From positions 1-30,313 of the IMG/VR virus record IMGVR_UViG_3300030331_002097: a DNA stretch of 30,313 bases. One strand, given 5' to 3'. The translations under genes and the position numbers were made by a program. Source of the DNA: a virus. This document shows, in pieces, positions 30,027-30,313 of this stretch. The notes beneath the pieces are model-generated. The model was not told the DNA's origin, searched no databases, and saw only the letters and a list, made by a program, of their open reading frames with translations. Every line of letters begins with the position of its first letter. Positions within the stretch are counted from its first letter, which is position 1.

Positions 30027-30313
30027 ATGGACAACATCAAATACAGCCCCGAGATGGCTCAAACTCTCGCCTCCGCTTTGAATTGGCTCACGATGAAGGG
30101 ACACTCTCCCTCGCTCCGTTGGGAGCATTGGACCGCTGACAAGCCCGTCATCACTATCCACGCTACGACGTACGACGACAACCACAAGTTCCTCGACGCG
30201 ATGGCCGTCTCCATCAGCGAGATGTGGCAAATAGAACGCTTAGCGCGGCAATGGCAAGACCACATCGCTGACTGCGAGGAGGCAAGCAAAGTTGAACTCT
30301 CTGAATCTGAGGA
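30027..30313 (+). CDS. Unrecognised rightward gene, 3' end outside the window
   Basis: An ATG-started frame (MDNIKYSPEMAQTLASALNW) stays open for 95 codons to the right edge. It is soluble and Trp-rich (W at 20, 33, 36, 70 and 79), with an N-terminal helix, a strand region (PVITIHATTYDDNHKFLDAM) and a helical, acidic C-terminal part (WQDHIADCEEASKVELSESE). No family is recognised. The codon style is like the gene before it (many GAC, CTC, ATC). No Shine-Dalgarno is present. Confidence 0.65.
   Translation, partial: MDNIKYSPEMAQTLASALNWLTMKGHSPSLRWEHWTADKPVITIHATTYDDNHKFLDAMAVSISEMWQIERLARQWQDHIADCEEASKVELSESE

Overview
This window is almost certainly a stretch of a tailed (podovirus-like) double-stranded DNA phage that infects a member of the Bacteroidota, probably marine. 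The phage call rests on a large terminase, portal, scaffold-like protein, HK97-type major capsid protein and head-tail/tail proteins in one densely packed leftward block. The host call rests on two things visible in the DNA. Start codons lack Shine-Dalgarno sequences, and the -7 promoter element typical of Bacteroidota (TAnnTTTG) stands in front of several genes. The exact word TATATTTG was found on the minus strand at four sites, all just upstream of a start codon. The long portal, the order terminase-portal-scaffold-capsid-tail and the host type recall crAss-like and Cellulophaga podoviruses, but that assignment is inference.

Layout. (1) 1-20766, leftward: virion and packaging genes, read from right to left. 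They are a fibre-like protein, three small genes (one a GroES-like co-chaperonin), a possible small terminase, large terminase, portal, small basic protein, two small beta-rich proteins, scaffold, major capsid, a beta-rich accessory protein, a conserved unknown, two head-tail connector-type proteins, a 1,892-residue tail protein, and a Gly/Pro/Thr-rich protein cut by the window edge. The block is divided by TATATTTG promoters before the fibre gene, the portal, the 130-residue protein and the 281-residue connector; a strong intrinsic terminator sits immediately upstream of the last of these. (2) 20800-21255, rightward: one winged-helix regulator gene, divergent from the structural block, with a 33-bp shared intergenic region. 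(3) 21227-28266, leftward: a chain of small overlapping genes around a giant 1,409-residue protein carrying seven dockerin/EF-hand-type calcium-binding loops, plus a DUF5675-like protein, two Lys/Met/Gly-rich proteins and a DUF5824-like protein. Two genes of 46 and 56 codons fit exactly into this chain. (4) 28267-30313, rightward: a largely non-coding, hairpin-rich stretch with a tRNA-Arg(UCU) behind a good Bacteroidota-type promoter, then two unrecognised genes. Each of these two is preceded by a small tRNA-like element with a textbook T-arm but no normal anticodon arm.

How it works together (inference): genes to the right of about 28.5 kb look like the start of a rightward, probably early, transcription unit. 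Everything to the left is late: DNA packaging, head assembly, tail assembly and a host-interaction/lysis cluster. The winged-helix protein sits where it could switch the structural block on or off. The most unusual points are the dockerin-repeat giant protein together with EF-hand loops in tail proteins (a calcium-dependent virion is a reasonable hypothesis), the tRNA-like leaders before the rightward genes, and the repeated compact late promoter.
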